64,000 nt of DNA, taken from contig JAULBX010007440.1 of the NCBI GenBank assembly GCA_032358255.1, positions 1 to 64,000 on the forward strand, in the 5' to 3' direction. Numbering within the stretch: the stretch's first letter is position 1; each line of letters starts with the position of its first letter. Under the pieces are notes generated by a model that saw only the letters and a program-made list of their open reading frames with translations, had not been told where the DNA came from and searched no databases. Positions 12,064-23,228 of the stretch are shown here, piece after piece. A program made the position numbers and the translations under genes. The stretch comes from Heterotrichella gracilis. Its lineage: Eukaryota > Sar > Xanthophyceae > Tribonematales > Xanthonemataceae.

Positions 12064-12360
12064 GTGTTGCTGGCTAGTTACTCAGCCACAGCCACCACAT
12101 TGACACATCTTTCGTTGGGTGTTTTCATCCTGACCCGAGTCCCACTGGTACTTGAAGTTGTAATGCTCTGTCCACCCTAGGGTATGCTGCTGGGTACCCT
12201 AGCTTGGGGTTCTAGGGCTGTACCGTCACGCAGTACATAACCCACTTTGTCCTGTGAATGAGGTTTCGGGCTCAAACCCCATGCTAGAAAGACTTTGCAG
12301 CGATGGGTTTGCCGATCATGAGGTGGCGGGTTCATTTCAGGCGTTGCCAAGCCCGTTCTC

Positions 12361-12515
12361 ATTGATAATATAATAATAATAGTAGTAATAGTAATAATAA
12401 ATAATAATAATCAAGCCTGCGCTCGTTAATAATGATAGTAGTAATTGTAATAATTGTAATGATAATGAGCATGATCATTATAATAATAAATTAATCAAGC
12501 CTGCGCTCATTGCTG
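12361..12515. repeat. ATA/ATT trinucleotide array with a duplicated CAAGCCTGCGCTC unit
   Basis: Runs of TAATAATAG and variants are interrupted by the unit TCAAGCCTGCGCTC at about 12410 and 12495, with a weaker copy at about 12350. It lies directly before the acceptor of the exon at 12554. Confidence 0.7.
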
Positions 12516-13429
12516 CAGTGAGTCATGCTGTGGTCACACCTGCAGGCCCGCAGGATCGAAGCGCTCGCTGACTTGGAACACGTGGTGAATGTGGAGGCCA
12601 GCGGCAGGATGGAGGGCAGCGGCCGCGCCTTCCTTGTGCTCTCTCCAGTGGCACGCCCCATCCACCTGCAGGAGCAGGGCCCAGCAGCCATCGCGCGAGC
12701 CTATGGCCAGCTGGCGCTCACCCTGAAGGACATGGCGGAGCGAGGGTGTTTCCACGGCGACCTCTCACCTGGTAACATCCTTATGCATGGATTTCCACTC
12801 GGCGGGGGGCGCGGCGACCCCTCGCTTCAGCGCGTATGCCACCGAGGTCGAGGGGATGCGTAGCCAAAGCTCCCCGGATGAGCCTACCAGACTGGCCACA
12901 GAGCTTAAGGCCGCTCACTACTGCCTCATGGACGTCGCCTCTGGGGGGCAGCTGCTCTGGCGCGGCGAATGGGACCCCAGGGCAATGCGTGCAGTCAAGC
13001 TCATGACCATGGCGGACCCGGCCCAATTTGCTTATCAGCTGGCAGGTTGCGATGCCGGCTTGCGCCCGCTGGTTGAGGAGCTTGCAGCGCTATTCTGGCT
13101 GGACGTGGTTGAGGGGAAGCTCAAGCAGTACCGCCCTCCTCAGAGCGAGGAGGAGAGCAAGGTGATGGCAACCAGGTTTGCCGATATGTGCGAGGCAACT
13201 GCGCTGCGCCTTGAGAAGGAGGCAGCGGGGGTGCCCTCTAGCAGCACAGACCCGGCGCCCTAGCCTCGCGCATCTGCCGCCCACCGCAGGGGGCTAGCCG
13301 TGCGTGCGGCGCATGATGGGGGTTGTGGGCTGGTGCTGGTGTGGACCATAGGTGCGCCCGTATGGTCATGCCATGTGGACCATAGGTGCGCCCGTGTGAC
13401 GGTGCCATGTGTGTTGTGTTGGTCCAGGC

Positions 13430-15285
13430 AGCAGGTTGCAGCAGCTGGCTGGGTGCAGCCCTAAACCCTAAAACCCTTGGCCTAAACCCTAACTGTGTCT
13501 GTGTTGGTTCAGGCAGCAGGGTGCAGCAGCTGGTGCAGCTATATATAAACTTGGGAACTCTAAACCCTAAATTTAACCCTCGACCTCAACCCTAAACCCC
13601 AAGCTGTGTTTGTGTTGGTCCAGGCAGCAGCAGCTGGTGTAGCTGGAGTCACACGAGGCTTCACCCGCTCAAGGGTGCGCACATGCCAATCAACGCACGC
13701 TCATGCCAATCAACCCGACTGCATTCATGCTCATCCACTTATACAAATGGCGGCCAGGGCATCATGAGGCACGAGTTTAGGGGACGGGGTTTGAGGTTCA
13801 AATTTTGAGGTTCAGGGTTTAGGGTTCAGGGTTTAGAGTTTACGATCCTGCAACTCACAGGGCACCATGAGGCACAAGGTTTCATGCGTGCATGCTGGTT
13901 AACATTGCATGCGGGTCCCTGCGCATGTGCTGCGCTGCCTAGCCACAAATGAATCACCCACTACAGTCTTGCACAGGGTTGTATTGGGCACCGGTCTGAC
14001 AGTGGCAGCACAACAACCACAGCTCATCATCAATTTTCACAAATGTTTTCTATTATCACAGGACTGTTCTAGTGCTTGCTGTTCTACCCCTCAAGAGGGC
14101 ACATCTTGTTGTGCAGGGTTGGGTTGGGCACTGGCCTGGTGGTGGCCGGCTCGGGACTGACCAACAAGGAGCGCTTTGCACTGCGCCAGCTCAACATGGC
14201 CATGGGGCAACGCCAGCACCCTCGAGGGGGTATGGTGGGCAGGGGTGGATGGATGACAACACGCGCCAGTGATGGATGGATACCGCGGGGTCATGCACCA
14301 GGGCTCGGCGCACCAACCAGGCGGGCGGCTGTGGGCTGCATGTGGGGGTGGGCCAGGGCGCGGTTCCACAATAGGGCTATGTGCAGCAGCCAGTACAGGC
14401 GCAGCCGCAGCCTGAAAGCAGGTGGGCACCTATGGGCAGGTGGCGGGGGTGGGCGGGGGCGCTATTCAGCAGCAAGCGCAGGTGCATGTGGCCGGCTATG
14501 GCCTGCAGGCAGGGGAGTATCAAGGCCCTGCGCTGCAACAGGCCCAGCTGGGCTATGTGCGGCAGGCGGGGATGCAGCAACAAGCGGCGGGGATGCAGCA
14601 ACAAGCGGCAGGGATACAGCAACAAGCGGCGGGGATGCAGCAACAAGCGGCTGGCTATGCCAGAAGGCAGGGGTGCCGCAGCACGCAATGGCAGAGGAAT
14701 GCCTACGGATGCATCCATATGCATGCCTACTCAGCTGCACACGCACATCAGGAGCAGCAAGGTCAGCAGGGGCAAAGCCAAATGCAGGACGGGCAGCAGC
14801 AGGCGCAAGCGCTTCTGCAGCAGGAGTCTTGTTAGTGGTATCAAGGACAGCAGCCGCAGCCGCAGCAGTACTCTTTGCAGAGCAGTGCGTGCTACCATTA
14901 CTGACAATTGCGGGTGACGTACAGTCACGGCATAGGTGTTACAGAGTAGAGTGACAATGAATGCTCCGCTTTTCTTCAAGTACCCATCAATCGTTTTGTC
15001 TGCGGCATTGTCACCCAAGTTGACCAGTGTTGGATTTTGCTGCTGGTTGCAATCGTATGGAGGTGCCAAATGTAACAGACACCCTCTGTTGTGATCACAT
15101 ATCAATTCTTGAATGGCTCTTAACTTTTGGCCATGATGTGAGTGAGTTGAAAATGTTGCAAATCAGATAGCACATACCAAGATGCCATCCATTAATTCAG
15201 TAATCTATCTGTGTAATACACAATTGCAGCGACTCATGAGGCCTCCAGCGAATTCGTAGTACCACGGTGCAGCACCATTCAGGAG
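13430..15285 (+). pseudogene. Duplicated and decayed 3' part of the DCD gene
   Basis: Segmental copy of about 6297-8145. Three copies of the exon 6 motif GCAGCAG…CAGCAGCTGG lie at 13429, 13511 and 13621; the last extends into the sequence encoding ESHEASP. The decoy at 6562 is copied at 13976, and the exon 7 head at 14115 reads VAGSGLTNKERFALRQLNMA. After that the copy has lost about 150 bases, acquired a TGA near 14270 (parent QVVDG, copy Q then stop) and shifted frame. A four-fold 24-base repeat encoding QQQAAGM units occupies 14572-14650. The 3' flank is also copied (TGTAACAGACAC at about 15071). No DCD domain exons are present. Confidence 0.85.
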
Positions 15286-15847
15286 GGTATTACTTAAAGT
15301 CGCGTTACACGCAACATTGCACTGCACAGCATTGAGCCTGCACAACCAGCAATATCAGCCGCGAGCTGCCCGGTTCAGGCAGTCGTTGATGCTCCTGGAC
15401 TGTGATACTGATTCCTGGAACATTGCCTCCTTTCCATGGCTAGCACTAATGGTCTTTGCATTTGCCACTGCAGCGCAGACGCACACAATTGTTGCAACGC
15501 ATTACTTAGTACATTAGTTTTGTTTGATGCATCATTGGTCAGATAGCTAGTCTTGAGTCATTGCATTGCTGATATGCATGCAGCGTTTTGAACAATGGTT
15601 CTGAGACTCCTGGCATTCAATGCAATTTGCCATATTGTCTGCCCACAACACATGCACGGCATGCCATGCGGCTTTGTGGCACATGCGCTGCTTTCACACA
15701 ATGCATGGTATGCACCAGCGCAACGTCATATGGAAAGTTCCATGCACGCATCATGCATGATGTTTTGGACACCATTGCAGATCAACTTGAACCTGCATGA
15801 CAGCTATCGCCGCGACCGCTTGCAAGTCCATGTCGCGATGACATGTC
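15286..15847. other. Intergenic, nothing recognised
   Basis: It contains many TGCATG-type hexamers and short unsupported reading frames on both strands. No splice-consistent coding model was found. Confidence 0.4.
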
Positions 15848-18347
15848 CTAAGCCTTACATGCCGAAGATATGAAGGATGTGCAGCCATGCGCTGCGATGG
15901 TATGCTCCAGGGCTTGGCGTGCAGCCATACTGGTGGCGCCTCCGGCAGCAAATGCCTGGGACCAATAGTCGGCCAGTCCTGAGATGCCACTGTGGGTACT
16001 GGTTGGTTCTGGCTCAGCCATGGCAGTGCTTGACCCTTGCTCTGCAGCAACTTCAGGGGCAGGCGCAGTTTTCTGGCGACGATTGAGCCCAGCAGCTATG
16101 GCACCTGGAAGGTAATACAGTCACTGAGTATTTCAATTGGACGGTGTCATGACAAAATCTTTTGACATTAAATGCCGCACTGTGAACAGAGTGATGACCA
16201 TTTGATAACATTGGCGTGCGCTACCTGTACAAGTTTAATACTCCAGTTTACGATCATTGTCATCAAAGAGCAAAACGCTACTCACGCTTCAGCGTCAATT
16301 GCACCCTGCAGGACCCTATCACTGCCCAAAATGCTCAAAATTGTTTCAATATTTTCACCATATTCAAGCGCTGGCCAGGCTTACCTTGCGCTGAGACTTC
16401 ATTACCTCCTTCCTTGCTTGCAGCTGGTGCGGGACTCGCAGCAACCGCATCTGCACCTCCATTTTCTGCAGCACCAGATTCGCCACGGTGCGCATTGACT
16501 GTGCCATTGAGTCCCTGCCCCAAACCCAGGGACCCTGCAGGTCCAGAGCCTCCCTACAATGTCACGTTGTGGGTGGCCTGTGCACCAACTTGGGCTACCT
16601 CAGTGCCACTGTGGGATGGAGGCAGTGCAGGGCCCTGTGCATGTGCCCTGATTCCAGAGCTGGCAGCCAGGGCGGCACCTTGTGCAAGCGGCACCCCACC
16701 CATTGATGCTGGACCTGCACCAGCGTATGCATACATGTACATCAATCAAGGTGAGGTTGCTTGGCAAGCAGGATGATTCTCCATGCAACAGAGTATGACA
16801 TGTAAATCTTATATGAACAAAGTGTCCCTGATCAGGTTTGTTGGTGAACATTGGGATCACTCATTTGGCACCAGCGCCAGCAGCTGCTGCAGCATATGTG
16901 CATTGCAGATTCAAGAACCGCAGCATTCTACATAAATCTGCTCAAGCATGAATGCACACAAACTTTACAGCTCATGCCAACATCGCTACCTTGGCTTGCA
17001 AAGGGAAGATGTTGACCAAAGCCTTGATGTGGCCATGAAGATGGTGACGGGGCATTTGCATCCAGGGTGGTCAGGTATGCTGAATGTGCAAAGTCATCTG
17101 CAACCCACTCTGGTCTGACACCATCAGGTGAGCCTGCTGATCCAGAGCTTGCTGAGGAGCTGCCAGTGGCTGCAGGCTGTGGAGCTGGAGCGGTACTTGG
17201 TGCTTGCCCATCATTTGCTGCCTTGTTGTCAGAAGGAGCACGGGTGGTGTCAGGAGCTGTATCACCAGTGGGAAGGTAAGCTGAATCTGCATGGTCATCT
17301 GCAACCCACTGTGGCCTCATTCCGCCGCTTGGTGCTGGTGTGCTGGTGGGAGCAAGGAGGGTACCATTGGCTCCACCACTGGCGGTGTCTGGCAGAGCTT
17401 GGGCGGAGCCAAAGGTGAATGCTGGAGCTAGGCGGCAGTCACCAATTGGCTCCACCAGGACAACTGCCTGTCTCATGGCTTGCAGAAGCAGTGGTGTGTA
17501 GTCCCTCCCGTCCATCAAAGCATTTGCCTGTGACCCTGGTATCCGTGGACTTGTTTAGCATTAATAACATGTCAAAACACCACACTGAGTGCATCATCAT
17601 AAGAAGTAAATTTGGGTGACCATTGGATGTCAAAAGAAGTAAACATGTTGAATATGCATAATATGCGAGTAAATGACATCATGTATCAATAAATGACATC
17701 AGTGTGAATAGATGACATTCCTACATGCAGGGTGGCACTGCCAGCTGGACGGCTGCAGCGCCTGAGGCACATGCAGGAGACTTATGCGCAATTGTGGAGG
17801 CCATCCCAATGCAGCCCTGGAGCATGTAGCAGGTGACCAGGACACCGGCAGACGCATTCACAGAGCTGCTGTTTAAACTGAGAGAGAGTGCACCACTCAA
17901 CATCCGAATGGCATCTGTGCTCCCTGCGCCGCCTGTGCCTGTGCCTGTAATTGTGATTGTGATTGTATCTGTGCTTGTGCCCTTGACTGAACCAGGTGTA
18001 GCTGCGGGGATGTGCGCCTGTAGTAGATTTTGACCGTGGCGAAAGAGCTGGGCTGATGCAGCGCCATGCGATATGGAATCTGTTCCTGGCTGGTTTTTGG
18101 CAGCTGGCAAGACTAATGACGCCAGATACTCACAAAACATCATCCATCCAGAAGCCAAGGCCACAGTAGCCAGGGCAACCAGAAAGATGGCCACAGTATA
18201 CTTCATGATTGTCCGCTTGCCCTTGAGAGCATCCTGGGACCTGGGGTCATGGCGCGGCAGCGACCTTCTCGGTGATTTTGCCACTGTCCATTTGAATAGC
18301 CTATTGAATGTTCTCCATTGCCTTTTTTGGCCCAAGTTCTTGGGCAT
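15848..18347 (-). CDS. Unknown single-pass membrane protein with one in-frame TAG
   Basis: The family is not recognised. Exon 1 starts at ATG 18347 (MPKNLGQKRQWRTFNRLF…) and has a basic stretch followed by one hydrophobic helix (YTVAIFLVALATVALASGWM), then a Thr/Ser/Gly-rich segment; its donor (17740-17830) could not be fixed. Later exons 17527-16990, 16714-16385 and 16104-15848 join in phase 1 at both junctions. Exon 2 holds a two-fold repeat, RPQWVADDHADSAYL and RPEWVADDFAHSAYL. The last exon ends TSFISPACKA and a stop. Exon 3 carries a TAG at 16556-16554 in an otherwise open frame, with continuing Ala/Gly-rich sequence on both sides. It could be a young pseudogene, an assembly error or a readthrough stop. 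The topology suggests a short cytosolic N-terminus and an extracytosolic low-complexity region. Confidence 0.55.
17660..17720. repeat. AAATGACATCA short tandem repeat
   Basis: Four imperfect units of AATAAATGACATCA type lie in the interval between exons 1 and 2 of the unknown membrane protein gene. Confidence 0.6.
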
Positions 18348-19863
18348 CTTGATAGTTGGTATGGAGCCGGTACCTACATGAAGACCTGGTCAGCAGGTGC
18401 AGCACGCAAGTGAATGAAGTGCTTGACTTTGAAAGCCAACTGCCAGCTCAGTGAATGAAGTGAGTCACTTGACGTCTTAAACATTACTTAATTAGTAAAG
18501 TTTTCTTCAGATAAGCTGCCATATGGCAAAGCAACCCAAATGAGCTGTCATGGGTTAAGCCCTGGGCCTGGCATATGGCATGCTGACTCAGTTGTTGGCC
18601 TCTGAGGATCTATGTAGCACCCGCAATACATGGCATGCAACATGATCAGCAATTTATCTATGCCATATCGGGTATGTACAACCAAAGTATCGTCACCTTT
18701 AGGGCAGACTACTTGCCTGCTGCAGCAATACTGCTACTGAGTATCAAACGATTTTTTTATGGCCTGGCCTGGCCCAGGAACGGCTTCAAAAGCTGGCTTC
18801 AAAGGCTGTTTACAGGCTTAAACAGTAGTAGTTACGGCCTTCGTGATAAGGCCGCCTTATCACGAAGCAGTGCTACCCAGAAGAGCCAAGCCTTGAGGTC
18901 TAAAGAACCTGAGTTCTGGAGAACAGTAACTGTTTCAACAGCAAGTGAATATCTTAGAGAGACCAACGTTATGTTGTCAGCAGCTGCCACAGGTTCGTTG
19001 ACGGCCGATCGGCTCAGGTTTCAAACCTGAAAAGTGGTCAACGTTCTTCAAAATCTTTTGTAATTATCACCAATTATTGGAAATAATAAAGCCTGCATTG
19101 TATTGTCACAGTCGAAGCGGCATCGCCGTTTGAGCACAACCCCATCGCCCTACCTTCCTTTCCTGCTTCGAGGCCCCTGTTGTCCACTCTGAGAGTCTTC
19201 CACCCCGCTTTCACACAGCCCGGATGACGGCTTGGCACGCCTTTTGTTTGTTTGTTTGTATGTTACAGTCACCAGTTCTGAGACCCACCTGTAACTGTTA
19301 CAGTAACTGCCATGCCCCAACGCACTTACCATATGGCATATGGCTTGCAGTCATACATTGCTCAATCACGAGGTCACGAGGTTAAAGGTCAGTTCGAGCA
19401 GTAATACTATTTGTAGTGCCGCATGGCATGGAGGCAAGGTGCAATGGATGGCAATGCCAAATCATGCAAGCTTGCACTTTGTCTAGTGAGAGACAACCAT
19501 TAATGCAATTGACATTTGACAAGTCACACATCAACTTGGGTCCAAATAGCTACCCAAACTTCATAGAGACAAAATTGACACTTGCGCAGAATCCATTGGG
19601 TGGGTGCACCATGCCATTGGCATAAGCGACCCAGCAATGCATGCAACAGTATACCTGCTATATAAAATGTCATTAACATGTCCTGGCCCAGTGTACCTGG
19701 TGGTATGCTATCCAATATAAATCCCCTTGCAACTGCAACTCCTCATGCTTGCCTTGAGGATTGTGACAATGGTGATAATTCAACATCACTAGTGCTCTGG
19801 CCAGCAACAAAAAGTAATACTTGTACATACCCTGTAAGCTGCCTGCGCAGCCTGCTGCCCCTT
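18348..19863. other. Intergenic, with one strong hairpin
   Basis: No gene is supported. A near-perfect inverted repeat, CCTTCGTGATAAGGC followed by GCCTTATCACGAAGC, lies at about 18838-18868. A TTTG microsatellite lies at 19241-19258. The sequence near 19375-19400 (GAGGTTAAAGGTCAGTTCGAGC) weakly resembles a tRNA-derived B box. Confidence 0.45.
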
Positions 19864-22709
19864 CTACACAGTCTGCTCATCACCCAGCACGCTGGCACCC
19901 CCTTCCACGCCTTCCTTGGAGGACACCACCTCGTCAGCCCCTGCCTGCTCCATTGCCAGCTTGGTCAAGCCCTTGCTGGTGGTGCGCGCGATGCTGTCGA
20001 GCGACGTCACTGAGTCTGAACCCCGCGCCTGCACAGCCATGCATATGCCAGCGCCCAGGTCTGAGGATGAGCTCAGCCTGGCAGCAGGTGCCTGTAGGGC
20101 CTTGATGGTGCCTGGGGAGTGGGGCGACTCTGTGTACTCTGTGGCTGGGCTGCATGGCTGGGGCCTGGGACTGTGTGGACTTTGGTCCTCCTCCTGACCA
20201 TGGCTGTGGCTGTGTTGGGCCAGCCCTAGGGTCATTGATTGCGCTGGAAGCTCCACGGATGATGCAGGCGCTTCTAATTGCGCTGCGAGGTCAGCGACTG
20301 ATGTGGCTTCTGGCGCCTCAGACACTGCAGTGGCCTCTGGCATGGGCTCTGCAGCTGGTGCTGTGCAAGCAGGCGCCGCCTCAATCATGCATGCTGGGCT
20401 GTTGGCCAAGGGATTGGCGGTGCAATCTGAATCTCCTACATCACTGCACTCTGCTTTGCCCTCAGTACTGGTCTCAATAACCGGCCACATGCCATCCTGC
20501 AGCTGGGTTTCCCCATCCACCACCTCCCTGCTTGCCTCACCCACAGTTGCAGCGCTCTCACTGTGGCTGCTCATGATTGTCTGGGGCTGCCGCACCATGC
20601 GCAGTGGGATGCCAAGAGCAATGGGGCTATCCACGCTGGGCCCAGCCTCCTCCTGGACGTGATGATCCCCTGCTGGCGCCACCATATGCACAACCTCCCC
20701 AACCGTGGAGGAAACAGCAGTGAGGTTGATGACTCCTGACCCAGCGCGGCCACCCATCTCCGCCCCCTTGGCGCCCGCCCCCCCGCTGCGGATGTAGTCC
20801 GCCACGGGGATGGAAACCATGGTCTGCATCCCCGGGGCCGCGTACCGCTCCAGGAGGTCTGCGGGTGCCAGGCGGCGCTCCATCTTGTGCCACACGGAGT
20901 GGCCCAGGAAGCGGCGGAAGATGCGCGCCTTGATGCAGGCGCAGGTCATATCTGAGGTGCGCTCCGTCTGCATGAAGCCGGTGCGCTCGTACAGGCGGCA
21001 GGCCACGGGGTTGTCTGCAGCCACCTGCAGGGTTTGGGGTTTGGGGTTTAGGGTTGCTATGGAGGCCACAGCTGTGTAAGGGTGTACGCAATGCTGCGTG
21101 TCAGGGCTTTAGTCCTGGGCCTGCTGCAATTTGTGCAGTGCGAATTTCATGCTTTGGGTTCTGGCACATACCAGTGTCCCCTAAAATAAAAATGGCTCAA
21201 AATTCAATGCTTTTATTTTGCTGTACTTTAAAGATGATTGCTGGTGGATCACCAGGTGCCATGGGCATGTGCTCACCCACAACAGCAGCTTCATGCCGTG
21301 TTCCTGCAGCGCCTTGGGTGCAGTGTCCAGCAGCACACGCACTGCCTGCGCCTCCGCCCAGTGCATGAGCTTGGCACCCACGCCCTGACCGTGCGCCTCA
21401 GCAGCCACAGCAATAAACTCCAGCAGGGCCTCCCAGGGCTGCGTGAAAGCACAGCGTCAGGCGTTGGTGGCATGAAAATTGTGGTGCAACATTGGACAGT
21501 ACCATATGCATGCACAGCCATCAGTAGCATGGTTCAGCTTCACTGTACGATTCATACGATTCATACGATTGTAGTCCCAGTGCTAAGGCCTGTAATGCAG
21601 GCACATTGGTAAATGCCGAGTGCGTGTATTGAGTGTAGCGTGTTGTTGCATGCATCCCCCCCAACCATTTGTATAGTTATACTCACCTTGAGGTCCAGCT
21701 CCAGCACATGGTCGTAGCAGTGGTTGAGAACGGACGAGAAGCAGCCCACCCGGTGGTACAGCTGCGTGGAAAAGGCGCAGTTAGTAGAATACATGCGTTC
21801 CAGCATTTAATACTACAAGGACATTCTATCAGCCAGCCTTGCACAAGGTATTCCAAGGACTTTTACCCTGCCACTAGTGTCTTTGCTGTTTGTTGGTTTT
21901 CCAATTGTGCGACCGCACACCATCCTCAGGCTAGTTATGGATGCAGCTTGGATGGAATAGGTGCAAGGACTCAGGGGACAACAATGATTCAAGTATCTAA
22001 GACGTTGGGGCTGCCATTACTGCACTAGTGTACTGCTTGTTCAGAGCACCCTTGGGTTCCGCCATACATCCCATTGACCAAAAGGCAACACCACACACTA
22101 GTCACCACCACAGAGCCCTTTCACCATACCTCCCAGTAGCTCATCCCTTCCTCCTTGAAGTTTGCAAACTTGAGAACCACCACCCCTAGCACTCTGTCCC
22201 CTTGCCACGCCAACCCTGTGCCAGACCAGCCTCGTCAGCAAATGCTTTGCCAATTAAAGCGGACAGATGCCGATGCATGCCGTACTTTCGGTCAACACTT
22301 GACAAGAGCAAGTTGTGCGTATTAACGTTTGATGCAAAGACGGCGTACTGATAAAGACAGCGCTGTTCTCGAAGCTAGCATTGAGGCAATTGTGGCTAGC
22401 CCTAGGTCTTCTGTTGAGGCCTAGTTTCAGGACCAGTGGTGTCCCACTAGCAGTGACTAGCAAGGTAAGATGTACATTGTTGTCAGGCCATTTGTGTATG
22501 TGAACGTTGCAAGGTGTTTCCAGGGGCGTACCCATATGTGGCCATAGGGCAGGCTGGCGAACGAGCTCCTCCAGCTCGATGTCGTTCCATTGCGTTACAG
22601 TCAGCCCTGCTCCCTTGACCTCCTCAGGAAAGGCTTTGGCAGTCAACTCGACTACATGTTTGCAGTCCTCCCTCGTGTGAACCTGTTTGATGACGATCTC
22701 TGAGCTCAT
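19864..22709 (-). CDS. GNAT-family N-acetyltransferase with a long Ser/Ala/Glu-rich tail
   Basis: GNAT enzymes move an acetyl group from acetyl-CoA to an amine; the substrate is not clear here. Exons are 22709-22532, 22215-22130, 21761-21687, 21438-21277 and 21024-19864. They total 553 aa and all junctions are in phase. The acetyl-CoA loop is AEAHGQGVGAKLM (exon 4, motif A), preceded by the strand LLEFIAVAA. Motif B is DNPVACRLYERTGF at the start of exon 5. The catalytic domain ends around residue 225; then comes FLGHSVWHKMERRL and about 300 residues of low complexity rich in Ser, Ala, Pro and Glu, all in the same exon. No transit peptide is obvious (MSSEIVIKQVHTRED). Its start faces that of the plastid protein at 23229. 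Confidence 0.87.
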
Positions 22710-23228
22710 TCTCTAGGGGATTGCTGGAACCACACTGGAGACGACGACAAGGGAAAAAGGCAGGTGCAGCGGCAACCCTGGACCTCAGGGCTTAGTACAC
22801 CTTCCTACTTATCGTTTCCGGGAACAGAGCTTTCCAACAACCACAGCAATCACAACAATCAGTGTCTTGTCTAGGTTTGAGAAGTTTTGCGGGAGAGAGT
22901 TGGGCAGTCGAGTGCGGATACAACTTTCTGCAAGCCGGCTAGGGTTTTCTGTTTTTCGGTTAGGGGTTTTAATTTGACTGAAAAGAATGTATCCGAGACA
23001 ACTCCCATGTACTCCATTGGATGTTGGACCAAACAGCAGTGATGTTACATCACCCATATGTAGTTGCTAAACAGAGGCAAAAGCACACTAATATTGGCAT
23101 TGACGTTCCTGAACTTCTTACCAGACGCTCTACCTAACAAGCGCTCGAGTACTGCCTGACTCTGTTGGTACCAGCACCCTGTTTCCAACCACACACCAAA
23201 GCCTCGAGGAAACCCACAAGCAGCGACC
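22710..23228. promoter_or_regulatory. Shared 519-base divergent promoter region
   Basis: It separates the start codons of the GNAT gene (-) and the plastid-protein gene (+). No convincing TATA box or known motif was picked out. A bidirectional promoter is inferred from arrangement only. Confidence 0.4.

Larger units (their letters stand above)
9372..13263 (+). pseudogene. FunK1-like (fungal-type) protein kinase-like gene with stop and frameshift
   Basis: Likely exons: 9372-9556, 9666-9832, 9966-10234, 10594-10934, 11807-11971, 12554-13263; the phases at these junctions agree. The order fits FunK1-type kinases: an N-terminal region with KKPDISVLHN, VTCAELQVS and QQGRRAMIGAVI; then the glycine loop GREGKVYSG with VVIKVS (ATP lysine); then the catalytic loop FHGDLSPGNIL. 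The Asp that should follow appears as MDFHSAGG, but in another frame, so an indel must lie near 12780-12790. A second fault is an in-frame TGA at about 9756-9758, between RWFQERCPAVG and ELEELFQGEDM. Downstream of the frameshift the frame stays open to TAG at 13261. It is therefore a recent pseudogene, or carries assembly errors. The 5' end is unresolved. The gene lies between the two copies of the DCD tail. Confidence 0.6.

Noticed and set aside
12230-12350. tRNA-derived SINE in a kinase intron
   Set aside because: GGCGGGTTCATTTC resembles a B box only loosely and there is no A box at the right spacing.
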